NCBI GenBank assembly: GCA_964020085.1
Contig: OZ026601.1
Coordinates: forward strand, 4,008,401-4,072,400
Length of the DNA: 64,000 nt
Direction of reading: 5' to 3'
DNA from: Micromussa lordhowensis
Taxonomy: Eukaryota > Cnidaria > Anthozoa > Scleractinia > Lobophylliidae
A program made the translations under genes and the position numbers. Positions 23,601 through 34,836 of the stretch are shown one piece after another (positions within the stretch are counted from its first letter, which is position 1; each line of letters opens with the position of its first letter). The notes below the pieces were generated by a model. It made no database searches. It had not been told where the DNA came from and saw nothing but the letters and a program-made list of their open reading frames with translations.

Positions 23601-25326
23601 TTTCAGAACTTTTCTGAAACTTTCCCACTTGAGATTATGGATTACTCATGTCAGAAATGATGAGCAAAAATACCACCTTAAATCTGAACATTTTTTAGCT
23701 CATGCTCAATGCATGAGGTGGTGTAACATTGTAACATGAATTGTATGGACAGTACTAATGCACGTAAAAGAATTGATGTAAACAACGTTAAGCCATACAT
23801 GTAAAACGTGGTTTATTGATGCCATAACTTTTACATCCACTAATATAATTTGTGTAACATTTTCTTCTAAGGATCTGCTGCCACTTATTTAAAAAGTTTA
23901 TGTGATGCTTCCATGAGGGCAAAAAAGGGAAAACTGGAGGCACACAAAGATCTCTGTAGAAAGCAAGGAAGAATGAGAGATGTAAGTTGTTTTCTGTTTA
24001 ATTTTTTGTATAGTCTATATGCAGTGGCCTGTAAAGTACAACAAGTTACTATAAATTAAATTACATCAAAGTTACATGCATTTTTCTTGGTTGTCAAGCA
24101 AAAACAACATCCAGGGTTCAGACACATTTTGGAAAACATGGAAAGTCCTTGAATTTTATTATGATATTTCCCAGGACTAAAAAGACCTGCAAAAAGATTC
24201 CAGATCCTGGCAAGTCCTGGAAAAATCTGTTGGTTGACCTCGAGGAATATACATTTAGTTTCCAGAATTAACATTATAAGAAATGTATGGCAGGCACTAA
24301 CTGCACATGGTTAAGACAAGGAAAATATATGTTGAGAGGAGTAGTTATTGGCAATTTAGGCTAAGAGGTTTTTAATTATATTCCTAATTTTTAGGAAAGA
24401 AAAATTGTTGTTCATTACAAGAAAAATAAATAGACTTGGGTTTTGTCCTTAAAAAAATTGTCATGTTGCATATACTAGCCTATCTAGGAAACAATTGGGG
24501 CTGTACTTGTTCACCTTAACTGAGCTCTTTTTTCCTTGCCTAGAAAATTCAGAAGAGGCTTTCAACCTTGAAGACCATGCCCTGGTCTGAAGAAAGAAAG
24601 GCTCAGATGGAACTGGCTGTAGGAAGCCTTGCCTATACCAGCTCAGACGAGTCTGACTTATCAGATGACGAAAATGGTACAAGGAGACTAAGCAGATACC
24701 TTATCAAAAGGTTGCCGTGGGAGCGGTCAACACTGGCCAAAGCGAAGAGAGAACTTGATGAGGCTTATATTAGAAGCCTCAATCCTAGAGCAAGGTTGAA
24801 CCTTGTGACAAGAGGAGTTCACCCAAGGCCATCAACCAGATCCCCACCGATTGCAGCTCTAGAATGGGCAGTCAGGGCTGAGGAGCCCACCACTACAACC
24901 AGCAGCCGACTGTCAACATCAACAAGAACAGCAACTCCATCTCTTCGTACCCATCATCTAACATCGGCTACTCCATCCCACAGCACCCATCCTCCAACAA
25001 TGGTAACTCCAGCCATCTGCACCCATCCTCCTTCGTCCCACAGCATACAGCTTAGTCGCACCTCTCCTTCATCTGCCAGCTCCCCCAGTACCAGTGCCCG
25101 CCTGCCATCTTCTAGCTCCCATCCTGTAACTCCATCACCGACATCCACTCCCAGAGCATCCCTGACATCCACTCCAAGGACATCCCTGACATCCACTCCC
25201 AGGACATCCCTGACATCCACTCCAAGGACAGCCCTGAATACAACTCCCAGGACATCAAAACAAAAAAAACGTTTGAGGTCTAAAAAGGACAATGCCCATA
25301 ACCGATGTGTTTCACCAGCATATTAA
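20649..25326 (+). CDS. Unrecognised five-exon gene, 429-residue protein with coiled coil and Ser/Thr/Pro tail
   Basis: Exons 20649-20861, 22533-22609, 23421-23527, 23872-23981 and 24544-25326 have good GT-AG borders and fitting phases (0, 2, 1, 0). Residues about 5-55 are a likely coiled coil (LLEKVVAENVRLREAIEV), followed by a basic stretch (RSSRKRTRKVQ). The middle has a Lys/Arg-rich helical block. Around residues 190-250 an acidic TSSDESDLSDDE run is followed by LPWERSTLAKAKRELDEAY. The tail (about 290-415) is Ser/Thr/Pro-rich with TPRTSLTS repeated in tandem. The acidic SSDESD, LPW and LD pattern reminds me of a module in uncharacterised, often transposon-borne proteins of corals and fish; I could not check. 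GTAAA arrays flank the gene on both sides. Basic and acidic blocks suggest a nuclear, DNA-linked role, which is inference only. Confidence 0.65.
21699..21875. repeat. Foldback MITE in intron 1 of the unknown gene
   Basis: ATAAACACAATAGCCTCCAT, GAAAATATGCTCGGATATTT and GGACATTATCTGTTCC on the left pair with GGAACAGATAATGTCC, AAATATCCAAGCATATTTTC and GAGGCTATTGTTTAT on the right. Confidence 0.85.
23037..23328. repeat. Foldback MITE in intron 2 of the unknown gene
   Basis: CCATAGTTAATAGAGGGGAC with TGGTTATGAAGCCTG is mirrored by CAGGCTTCATAACCATTCCC with CTCTATTAACTATGG about 290 bases away. Confidence 0.8.
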
Positions 25327-25332
25327 TATTTT

Positions 25333-25776
25333 AAAAAGAACATTTCTTTCTTGATTTTATAGTTAAGTTCCAAAATAAATGTAGTTTTTGTATTTTTGCT
25401 ACACTTTTTTCAAATAATATCAGAGCAAGGTTTGCATTGTTTAGTTTCGTTATTTTTACAAGGTTTACCATTTTGTATTTGTCAATGTGTTATTATGATA
25501 TGCTTGATTACATACAAGGACATGGTTTTTGCTAAATAAACCAAAACATCTTTCAAAAAGAACATTTCTTTCTTGATTTTATAGTTAAGTTCCAAAATAA
25601 ATGTAGTTTTTGCATCTTTGCTACACTTTTTTCAGATAATATCAGAGCAAGGTTTTCATTTTTTAGTTTCGTTATTTTTACAAGGTTTACCATTTTGTAT
25701 TTGTCAATCTGTTATTATGATATGGTTGATCACATGTAAGGACATGGTTTTTGCCAAATAAACCAGAATTTGCACA
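25333..25776 (+). repeat. Tandemly duplicated 3' flank (222-bp unit) with poly(A) signals
   Basis: From AAAAAGAACATTTCTTTC the same about 222 bases are present twice, starting at 25333 and 25555, with roughly ten differences. Each copy carries CAAAATAAATG and a later AAATAAACC, so the gene ending at 25326 has up to four AATAAA signals. Confidence 0.85.
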
Positions 25777-25914
25777 CAGCAGATTGATTGATCAGAGTTT
25801 TCTACTGAGCATTCTATTTTTTCTTTTATTCTTTCTGGGGCTTAAGTTACACATCAAAAAAATGTAATTACCGGTATACCTATAGTCCAGCCTGTAGTCG
25901 AGCTTTACCTATAA

Positions 25915-26345
25915 AACAAGACTAAGCAAACTCTTGGCTTTACACTACCTTCACATTTCAATCTGGCTTAAAGAGGACTATACGCTATATTTCGATGTAT
26001 GTAAATGTCGCTTAAATGTGGAGTTAGTCTGGCTTAAAGCTATATTTCGATTATGTAAAAGTCGCGTAAATGTGGGAAAAAGACATCTTTACGTTTATAT
26101 TTCGATGTATGTAAAGGTCGCGTAAATATGGAGTTTATACCAGCTTTACGCTGAGCTTAAAGTTTACTTAAAGAAGTCTCATTACTCTAGCTTTACGTCA
26201 AAGCGTTAATGTAGCATAAAGCTCAACTTTACATAAAGTAAATGTGGCGTAAAGTTGTGTTAATACAAATTTTACACCAGCTTTATACTGACATTATGCT
26301 ATCTTAAAGATGCCTTTTCATGCTGTGTTTAAGCTTTCTACGTAG
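25915..26345. repeat. Right array of GTAAA/TTTAC words
   Basis: TATATTTCGATGTATGTAAA followed by GTCGCGTAAAT(G/A)TGG occurs three or four times between about 25985 and 26135, then TTTACG, CTTTAC and GTAAA words continue to about 26310. It mirrors the left array at 19.2-19.8 kb in style but not in exact sequence. Confidence 0.6.
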
Positions 26346-26788
26346 TATCAGCCTTGCATCATTGTTTGCTATTCTTTCTATTTTTGGCTGATCAGATCTT
26401 TTAGCTTCTTTTACAGATCCTACGTAAACAGGCAGCATTTTCGTTTGCGGTCCTTTGCACCATTATGTTAAACTGTCCAGTGATTTCATCATCACATGAA
26501 AGAAGGTTCGCGAGGTCTTTTCTACGGATGTTCGAGGCAAATAATGTTAGAGTTGGCTTTCGCCTGTCGCTTTGTCCAAGTTTTGACCACAAATATGGTC
26601 CGAGATATCGTAGGGAATGTTTGCCAGATAGAATCTGGTGATATGGAGATCTCGTCGAACATTTTCAACTGAAGATGACATAGGAATGTTGAAATATGTT
26701 TTGTAAAATGAAAAATGTTGTTTCCTCTTTAAAAAAGCTAAGTGGACTGAAAAATTAAGATAAACTGGGAAAGAGCGCGTACTTTTTC

Positions 26789-26850
26789 AACCTCGTTCCC
26801 AGGGTCCTCTCTCTACCACGAAGAAGAGAGAGAACCCTGGGAACGAGGTT
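26789..26850. repeat. Near-perfect palindrome (small MITE)
   Basis: AACCTCGTTCCCAGGGTCC with TCTCTCT pairs with AGAGAGAGAACCCTGGGAAC with GAGGTT around a TACCACGAAGA loop. It lies about 130 bases upstream of the plastin start codon. Confidence 0.85.
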
Positions 26851-26982
26851 GGTAATTTCACACGCGCGCATGACTGTGACGTCATAGTCGGCCCGTCAAC
26901 ATCACACTGAAAAAAAGTTTACACCTTCGCAATTTTTAAGTCTTGATACTTACAGGGGTTGCAGTCTTTTCATTGTTTCATA

Positions 26983-29900
26983 ATGGCGGAACTCACTTTG
27001 ATGTTCTCAAGTAACCGTATGGCAGAATTAAAACAAAACTTCGACAAGTACGCCGAAGGTAATTCCCTGAAATGCGAAGACTTTGGAAAAGTGATGAAAG
27101 ACTGTGGCGAAGATGTCGCTGGCTACCAGCTGAGAAAGATCATCGCTGAGACACAAACGGAAAAGAGTGGATTGATAAGCTTTGACGAGTTCACAAAATT
27201 GTTTGCCAAGTTATCTTCAAAAGCTGCTGGTGGCGCTTACAAGACGGCCGTTGACAGTCGGAAAGGCGTGCAAGAGGTTGGCGGCGGCTCGTCGGCGTCA
27301 GCTGAAGGAACAAGACATTCGTTTTCTGACGACGAGCAAATTGGCTTCAGTGACTGGATAAACTCTGTTTTGGAAGATGATCCTGATTTAAAAGGTACCA
27401 AGTTTAAAGTGAATATGGTGGAAACCTAAAAAAATACAAATTTGTCAGTGTTTAGAGGTGTCCAAAACGGAGTGATTTTTAAATTTTCGGCTATGTGTTA
27501 CAAGCTACGACTTCAAAGTCACCTTCAAACTTTAGCACAACTCGACCTGATAGTCAGAGTTTTACCAACGTAGGATTACTGAACTTCAAATATTTCCAAT
27601 AAAATGAGAAGGGAAATGAAAAATATAAATAAAAAAAAATAAAACCACTGACGTGTTTCACAGCGGCTGTCCGAGATGGCGGAACAAAATAAAAGTCTTG
27701 AGAAGCCATTTCAATGCGGACAATTGATGAGTGAGGTTTATTTTTGGAGATAAATCGTCTTCCAAGTGGTTTATTTTTTGTGATGTTCGATTGAAAGAAG
27801 TTAGCAGGGGCTGGAAAAAAACGGTTGAGTCGAGATATTTTGGGGCTTGAGAAAAAAAATAAGCCTATTAGATATATCTCTCTGGCAGCCTAGAAAATAA
27901 TATCCCGTATGTAGCGGCACATCAGCGACAACGAGAGAACTTCAAAACTGATATTCATTTTAATTTTATTTTTTATATTTTCACAGGAAAGCACCTGCCA
28001 ATTCAGGAAGAAGAAAAAGATGGTCTCTTCAAAGCCATGAAAGACGGCATTGTGATGTGCAAGCTGATAAACTGGGCATGTCCTGGCACAGTGGATGAAC
28101 GAGCCATCAACAAGACCAAGTTGAACGTGTACAACATTCATGAAAATCAAACGCTTATGTTGAACTCCGCCATGGCTATCGGTTGTAACATTGTCAACAT
28201 TGGCGCGCAGGATTTGATCGAAGGAAAACCTCATCTGGTGCTTGGTTTACTTTGGCAAGTTATTAGGGTATGTTAGAGCTTTCGGAAATGTTTTTCGTCA
28301 GTCAGTAATTGTAAATTCCTTGCTTATCCGCGGTGGGAAGAAATGGGGGAAGTTATGCAGCTTGTGGCAATGTGCGGAAGTAAGCGGAGAGAAAGATATG
28401 ACCTCGCACAGTCCGCACAACGCGGGTAAAAATGTAACGGTGCACGTAGGGCTTGAATATAGATAACAACAACACTGGAACAACAACGTCTTTATTTCTT
28501 ACATTAAATATACAAATATCATACCACCTGCAAATAGCAAGGCTAATCGAGGCAGGTGGTGTATGGACGGCTTAAGATTTATTACAATAGTTGAAGTGAA
28601 AAAAAAGAATCAGAGCTACAAAAGTTGCGTCCGCACTGTACACACATATGCGCACACTACATCAAAGATAACGGGTGGTAAGGGAGTGAACTTATGTCAT
28701 ACGGAGAACTGAGCGAGAAAACATGTAACCAGTGCCCCAAGCGCGGGAAAATATGATACCAATGGCAAGCGCGCGTAAACATTTAAGGTGGCTTACTGCA
28801 GTTTTGACGAATTAAAACAGCCCAACGTCAAACTCTGTTTAAAGTTGGGCTGAGCTCTGTTTGAAGATGTTTTCCTTTTTTGTTCACTGTTTGCTTAAGT
28901 CATTTTACCTTTTCATGGGAACTTTGAGCAATTAAAGCTAATTTAAATGTCAACGAATGGCCAAAATGAACGACCGAGTACCTATGGAGAGACTGGGCAC
29001 TAGTAGGTTAAATGAGCACTAGGGCACTAGTAGGTTAAATGACCCCACCTCAAAATTTCAGGAATTAGAAACTGGTTCAGATTTAACATGCAAAGTAAAA
29101 TAAAAATCTGCAAGGCAGGTTTTTAGCAAACTAAAAAAAATGTGAAATTAAAAATAGCTCAAAATCTGTCTTACAGATTTTTTTAAAAAAATTGGCTCTA
29201 AACGCGATTCATCCCTACAAATCAATTGTGAAAATTTCACCATAGGTTTTACGGTAGGTTTACGAGCAATCCTCGATCAAATTAAAAAGACTGGCTTTTA
29301 CAGCCTTGGACGGGAATTGAATTGCGCAGGCCCTTTATTTAAGGGCGCGCTAATGTGACGCCATGTCTTGCGTGCAAGAAAGCAAGAGTAAATTAGAACT
29401 CTTTTACCGGTTGTTTATTAACCTTTTTTGTCATATTTTATTGGCCCCAGGCTTAATCACATGTTTGAACGGAGTTTGAAACTATCGCATCGTGTACCAA
29501 AGTGATTTAACGCCTTTCAAGTGCTGAAATGGTTTTCCTTTCTTCTTAGGGCTACTTGCGTCAGTTTTGCACGCGCGACTAATACTGACGTCTCACAGGC
29601 AATCGTAGCGCGCGCTACTGTGTCTCGGAAAAACTGTAGTAAGCCACCTTAAAGCTTGCAAAGTAGGGAGAAAAAGTGTGTGATTTTAAAGATTGGGTTG
29701 CTTTATTTTGCTCACAGATAGGACTGTTCGCCCAGTTGACCATTCAGAGGTGTCCCGGACTTGTTCGCTTACTTCAAGATGACGAGACTATCGAAGAACT
29801 CCTCCGCCTTCCTCCAGAAGCCATCCTGCTTCGCTGGTTCAACTACCAACTTCAGGAGGCAGGCCACGCTCGAACTGTTTCCAACTTCTCAAAGGATATA

Positions 29901-31548
29901 TCCGATGCGCAGAACTACAGCGTTCTACTTCACCAGGTAAAACACTTAGTAGGTGTTTAGTAACAGTACTCATAAATTTGACATATCCACATATCCGACG
30001 AATAAGCAGGCATAGTTTGGACCCATTCTACTTCCCACTATAACACCACCACGTTGACGATAGTATTCGTTGTTGAAGGAGAACGAATTTAAGGTGAGCA
30101 CCAGCTCGGCTAATCTTGTGAGGGTGGACGTTGTAGGTTCCTTGATATCGCGCTTATCTAAAAAGTAGGCCAGCGCTTGCAGTCCACAGTCGTTTGGAAT
30201 CACTGTGTAGAGTGACTTGACGTCCATGGTGAAAAGAAAGTGATGACCTGGAGTAGCGGTATCAAATCTGAAGGAGTCAAATATGTGGAGTGCATGATTA
30301 GTGCCTTTTCACAAAAGGAGCCAAAACTTCATCGAGATAGGCAGAAATGTGCTTCGTAGGGCAATTACAAGCCCGATACTATCGGTCGTCCGGGGTTGTT
30401 GGGCTTGTTTATCTTCGGTAGAAGATAAAAACGGGATGTGTGCGGTGTGGTGACGACGAGATTCTTGGCTGAGGGTGGTAGTGCGCACGTAGCAACCATT
30501 TCGTTAACCTTGGACTTCACTTTCCGTTGATGATCTTGTAGTGGATCAGCGCTAAGTTTCTCGTAGAATCTTTGGCCAGACAGCTGTTTTTGAGCCTCTT
30601 GGAAGTAAAGAGGGCGTGCCCAAACGACAACAGCTCCCCCTTTGTCAGCCGGCTTAATTACCACATCAGTGCGTCGTCTGAGGTTACGTAAAGCTAGCAT
30701 CTCAGCTTGTAAGAGGTCTCTTAAAATCTAGTGAGTTGACAAACCTGCGACAGCGGTCTATGTAATGATCAACAGCTGAGAATTGGCCTTCAGGAGGAGT
30801 CTATGTAGATACCTTCGCATCAAATCTCGCACAATGATCTGTCTCAGCTGGTGCTGCACTGTCCGTTAGATTGTCTGCTTGGCCATGGAAATGAGCCTTA
30901 AGTCGTAGACGGCGGAAATATTTCTCACAGTCACCTTTGACTTGATATTCGTCAACATTACTGTTCACAGGGACAAAAGTCAGGCCTTTACTGAGGACTG
31001 ATGTTTCAGCTTCCGGTCTGCCGGGATGGTGACAACAATCTTTTTGTCCGGCAAATTTTCGTGTGTAGGGGTGGAATTTCGGATGGATGAGAACTCATTG
31101 CGAAGAAAATGAAATTTACTGTCCTTGAGTAACTTCATTTTTGAATATATACGCGAGTTCATTTCTGAAACTAATTGTAGAATCAGTTGATAGTCAGCAG
31201 TTGCGGAGTTATCGCGTAACTGATTGGAAATACGCGTTAACTGGACGGAAATGTCTCTTTGACTAACCTTCAAGTTTTGAATCGTGGTTTGCATCAAACG
31301 TCGGGAGCACGAGTTGGTAATCTTAGTTAAGCGCTTGTTGCCACGTTCAGCTCTCGTAGAGTGAAACTTGATTCTGAATACCCTCGGAATCAATCGTTTT
31401 CGCAAACAACGGCCAATGAAGATGATGTGGCTTGTAATTAAGTTTGGTCTTCTTAAAGGTATACGAATTCTGCCGAACAAGGAGGGTGTTATCCACAGAG
31501 GCCGAAGGCCGAGGTGGATAATACCCTCCGAGATCTGCAGAATTCTTC

Positions 31549-31585
<37 letters not shown>

Positions 31586-33998
31586 ATTCATTCAAAATAT
31601 TTCCCCGTTCTTAAAGGAGTTTCGCCATTTTGCTCTTTGTTTTTTCGCTCACTAAAAGTAACAAAATATGGCCCCTAGGTTTTCTCGGTCAACGGTTCAA
31701 AAATCTGCAGCGGGCCGCACTTTTGACGTCATTTTGACGTCATCGGTTCATGAATCTGAAACGGGCTGCACTTTTGACGTCATAGATTCAATATGGCGAA
31801 GATTCTTTCCAAATTTGGTGAACAGCAGCCGATTATTTAACAATTATCCTGCGAAATCGCGCGGAATATCGTCTGATACTTAGACGATATTCCGCGAGAT
31901 TGAACAGGATAATTGTTTTATTATTCAACAAATTGATAACAAAACAACTATTCACCGCTAGCCACCGACACTGAGGTGAATAGTTGTTAATTATAGTTTT
32001 AGTATATACTAAAGCAGTGAGATAATAAACACCAAAAACAAATTAACGGAGGTAAATAGCACAGGATATCCGGAGTTTGACGTGCCAATCAGCGCGCGCC
32101 ATCAACGCTATCCACTGTTTTAGTATATACTAATACTGTTTATATGCCGACAAGTTATGCCTGGAAAGTAGATTAGGATCAAACATCGTGAATCCACTCT
32201 CGGCACTTAGGGTTATTCCTCTTGGCAGTAACGTTCCTCTTGACATTTAACAGTCCTCTTGGCACTTAACATTCCTGACACTTAACGTTCCACTTGGCGC
32301 TCATAAAATATGTCTGAAAACAGAGATTTCCAAGCAAGATAGAAAAATTAAAAGAAAAAAACAAAACACAAATCAACGAGGCGACACGCTTTACGAATAT
32401 TTAGCAGGATACCTCAAGAGTTGCCTACACCAGCACAAAACACTGATCTTTGCTCAGCCAACATCCTCCGAAGAATTTGATTTTCTGATTTGGCAACGAA
32501 ACAAGAACGAGTCTCTCTCTTCCGCTTTCCGCTGACGTTGTTTATATTTGGTCAGCTATATTCAATTACAGGGCTCTTTGTTTTTCTTTCCTTTTTAGAT
32601 CGCCCCTGATCACCTGGGAGTCGATAAACCGCACTTGAACGAATCTGACCCTACCAAACTTGCCGAACTCGTGCTGGCCAACGCTGTAAAGATGAAATGC
32701 CGCAAATTCGTTCGTGCCAAAGACATCGTCAAGGGGAACGCCAAACTAAACCTGGCGTTCGTCTGCAACCTGTTCAACAACTACCCTGCTCTGGAGCCGG
32801 CGGAGGAGGAATTACCAAACCTTGAAGAAACGCGAGAGGAGAAGACATTCCGTAACTGGATGAACAGTATGGGTGTCAAGCCGTTTGTGCAGAATCTCTT
32901 TCTGGATTTGGATGACGGAAGCGTTCTTCTTCAGCTTTTTGAGTTGGTAAAGTACTCATCAATCAAACAAACATTGCAGTTTCTTATAATTCAATATTCA
33001 TTTTGGGGATCGAGCCTGTGACTTTGGGGTAAATGTTATAGCGTCCGGACTTGTTTTCAGTTCATTAGTTGCAAAGCGATCTGAAATTTGGGTGGACACT
33101 GTCCGGCGCTTTCAGAATCACCAATAAGTGACTTACAGTTAGTGTACCACTCCTCGCACAAATAGTATGCTATCGCTGATTCCATCAAATAAAATTTGTC
33201 AAGTATTCACCAGTACCTTCCTGGGAATAGAAAAAACATGTAAAAGTAACCAGCTCCAACTCTTAGGGCTGGCTATTTATAAACTATTTAATTTAAGCCA
33301 AAATAAAGTCCAGCAGCTGCTCGAAGCACTGTGCGTGAAGTTTAGCGCAAAGTTTAGCAATCTTTGGAACCCACTGGTAACTTCCTTTTTTGTTTGCATA
33401 GGTGAAAAGCGGCATAGTAGACTGGAGCAAGGTGAACAGACCTCCTTACAAGAAGATCAGCGAGAAGATGAAGAAGCTAGAAAACTGCAACTATGCTATT
33501 GAAGTCGCTAAGAAGCTCGAATTCTCGATGGTCGGGATCGGGGGCAAAGACATCTTGGACTTGAACAAGAAGCTGATCTTGGGTATCCTGTACCAGACTA
33601 TGCGTGCCTATACATTGGTCATCCTGCAAAAATGCGCCGAAAGCGATAAGCCAATCAAAGACGAGGAAATCGTCGCGTGGGTCAACGAGAAGCTGGGAGA
33701 AAACCAGAAAGACACCAGAATAACCGGTTTCAAGGACTCCAGCATCGCAAACAGTCGCTGTGTGATCGATCTGATCGATGGCATGAAGCCCGGCTTTATA
33801 CACTACAACATGGTGTCTGACGGAAAAAGCGACGAAGAAAAGCTGTCGAACGCCAAATACGCCATCTCCATGGGGCGAAAAATTGGCGCCAAATTGTACG
33901 CACTGCCTGAGGACCTGGTAGAAGTGAAAGCAAAGATGGTGCTGACTGTGTTTGCTTGTATGATGGCTGTGGATCATGCGCTCTCTGCCACCAAATAG
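26983..33998 (+). CDS. PLS3: Plastin/fimbrin, actin-bundling protein
   Basis: Five exons, 26983-27394, 27987-28267, 29718-29936, 32599-32946 and 33402-33998, join in frame with GT-AG borders into 618 residues, near the usual 627-630. Residues about 5-75 are an EF-hand pair with poor calcium loops. Four calponin-homology domains follow as two actin-binding units: [14 protein letters not shown] to [14 protein letters not shown], then IGLFAQLTI to [14 protein letters not shown], then [14 protein letters not shown] to [15 protein letters not shown] sequence, then [11 protein letters not shown] to [16 protein letters not shown] end. Landmarks [19 protein letters not shown] and [15 protein letters not shown] are standard for the family. 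Plastin crosslinks actin filaments in microvilli, filopodia and the cell cortex. The start is the ATG in CATAATGGCGGAA; invertebrates usually have one plastin, so the symbol's number is arbitrary. Confidence 0.95.
28793..29652. mobile_element. piggyBac-type MITE, TTAA target site, about 860 bp
   Basis: TTAAGGTGGCTTACTGCAGT at the left is mirrored by ACTGTAGTAAGCCACCTTAA at the right; both ends sit in TTAA, the target of piggyBac-like transposases. No transposase frame inside. It fills most of plastin intron 2. Confidence 0.75.
29955..31480 (-). pseudogene. Penelope-like element reverse transcriptase, decayed and 3'-truncated
   Basis: Three frames on the minus strand in plastin intron 3 read in order: 31480-30980 (N-terminal region), a frameshifted link with [20 protein letters not shown] and [10 protein letters not shown], 30700-30365 with [17 protein letters not shown] and [19 protein letters not shown], and 30227-29970 with [13 protein letters not shown] and [19 protein letters not shown]. 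These are PLE reverse transcriptase blocks: the A motif Asp and the B motif Gly are visible. The sequence stops before the catalytic D-D motif and the GIY-YIG endonuclease. At least three frameshifts or stops show the copy is dead. Confidence 0.85.
31457..31560. repeat. Palindromic repeat at the PLE 5' side
   Basis: GAATTCTGCC and GGAGGGTGTTATCCAC pair with GTGGATAATACCCTCC and GCAGAATTC around a GGCCGAAGGCC centre. It overlaps the 5' end of the dead PLE frame. Confidence 0.7.
31720..31785. repeat. Repeated TGACGTCA motifs
   Basis: GCACTTTTGACGTCAT occurs twice, with a third TGACGTCAT between. These are CRE-type palindromes inside a duplicated about 50-bp unit in plastin intron 3; probably part of a repeat rather than an enhancer. 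Confidence 0.45.
31839..31918. repeat. Perfect-type hairpin
   Basis: AACAATTATCCTGCGAAATC and GCGGAATATCGTCT pair with AGACGATATTCCGC and GAGATTGAACAGGATAATTG. The loop is about 8 bases. Confidence 0.8.
32200..32300. repeat. Short degenerate tandem repeat, about 21-bp unit
   Basis: Units of the form CCTCTTGGCACTTAACATT (variants with GGCAGTAACG, GACATTTAAC, GACACTTAACG, TTGGCGCT) follow each other about five times in plastin intron 3. Confidence 0.6.
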
Positions 33999-34095
33999 TT
34001 TTTTTTTTCCGGATGTAACTACAACAGGATTCTCGGTCACTTCACAAGTTTCTCTATCAAACTCTGTAAATTCAAATACTGTTTGCAAAGGCCAA

Positions 34096-34101
34096 AATAA
34101 A
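34096..34101 (+). terminator. Plastin poly(A) signal
   Basis: AATAAA, 98 bases after the plastin stop codon, the first such signal downstream. Confidence 0.6.
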
Positions 34102-34538
34102 TCTTGGACATGAAGTCTTCATTCCCCGGTTTAAATTTATACTTGGATAAGATTGTAAAGAGAGCAATCATACTTTTTTTAAATCACTCAGAAAAAAGGT
34201 TCACTTTCTGTACAAAGTTACAATTAGTTTCCCATCGATTGTTACTACATGGAGTTAAGATGAAAACTTTGTTCGCTACACAACTGCACAAGGAAGAGCA
34301 ATGGAGATATGCTGCGATTGGTAATAATCTTTAATGACCAAAGGATGCTTGAACACCTTTCTAGCGGCTAGCCTGTATTGTGTACGTTTTTGGAGCATTA
34401 AACAGTTGACCTTTCAAACCGCTCAGCTTGCAGTCCGTCGTTATATCAACCGTCAAAAATCGAAATGTTGTACCGTCTGTCCGTGCACGTCCCCATTGCA
34501 TTGTTTGATGGGCTTTTAATCGCCCCGCGACATTTTAT

Positions 34539-34727
34539 TTAAGGTGGCTGGAAACAGTTTCCAGTACTTTCCAAGACTTAGAGTTTGGTGGGTCATTATT
34601 ACCACTCGGTATCGGTTGATGCCAAAATCATGGTATTAAAACACTGCCCAATCATTGGTGAACAAGTTGCTGTCAATTTTGTGGCTCAGTAGGTTTGAAA
34701 GTACTGGAAACTGTTTCCTGACCTTAA
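34539..34727. mobile_element. piggyBac-type MITE, 189 bp, TTAA target site
   Basis: TTAAGGTGGCTGGAAACAGT with TTCCAGTACTTTC is mirrored by GAAAGTACTGGAAACTGTTT with CCTGACCTTAA. A lone similar end, TTAAGGTGGCCGAACATAG, lies at 34833 without a visible partner. Confidence 0.8.
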
Positions 34728-34836
34728 GCAAAAAAACTCAAGAGCTGACATCTCAAGTACATCTGTAGATTCATTCATTTGCATGATTTTGAAAACCATA
34801 TACCGTATTACACTGATCACCCCAACCGGCGCTTAA

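Noticed and set aside
24954..25292. Minus-strand frame with repeated DVRDVLGV
   Set aside because: Antisense of the TPRTSLTS tandem repeat in the unknown gene.
33477..34088. Minus-strand frame of 203 codons
   Set aside because: Antisense shadow of the last plastin exon; no splice or domain support.
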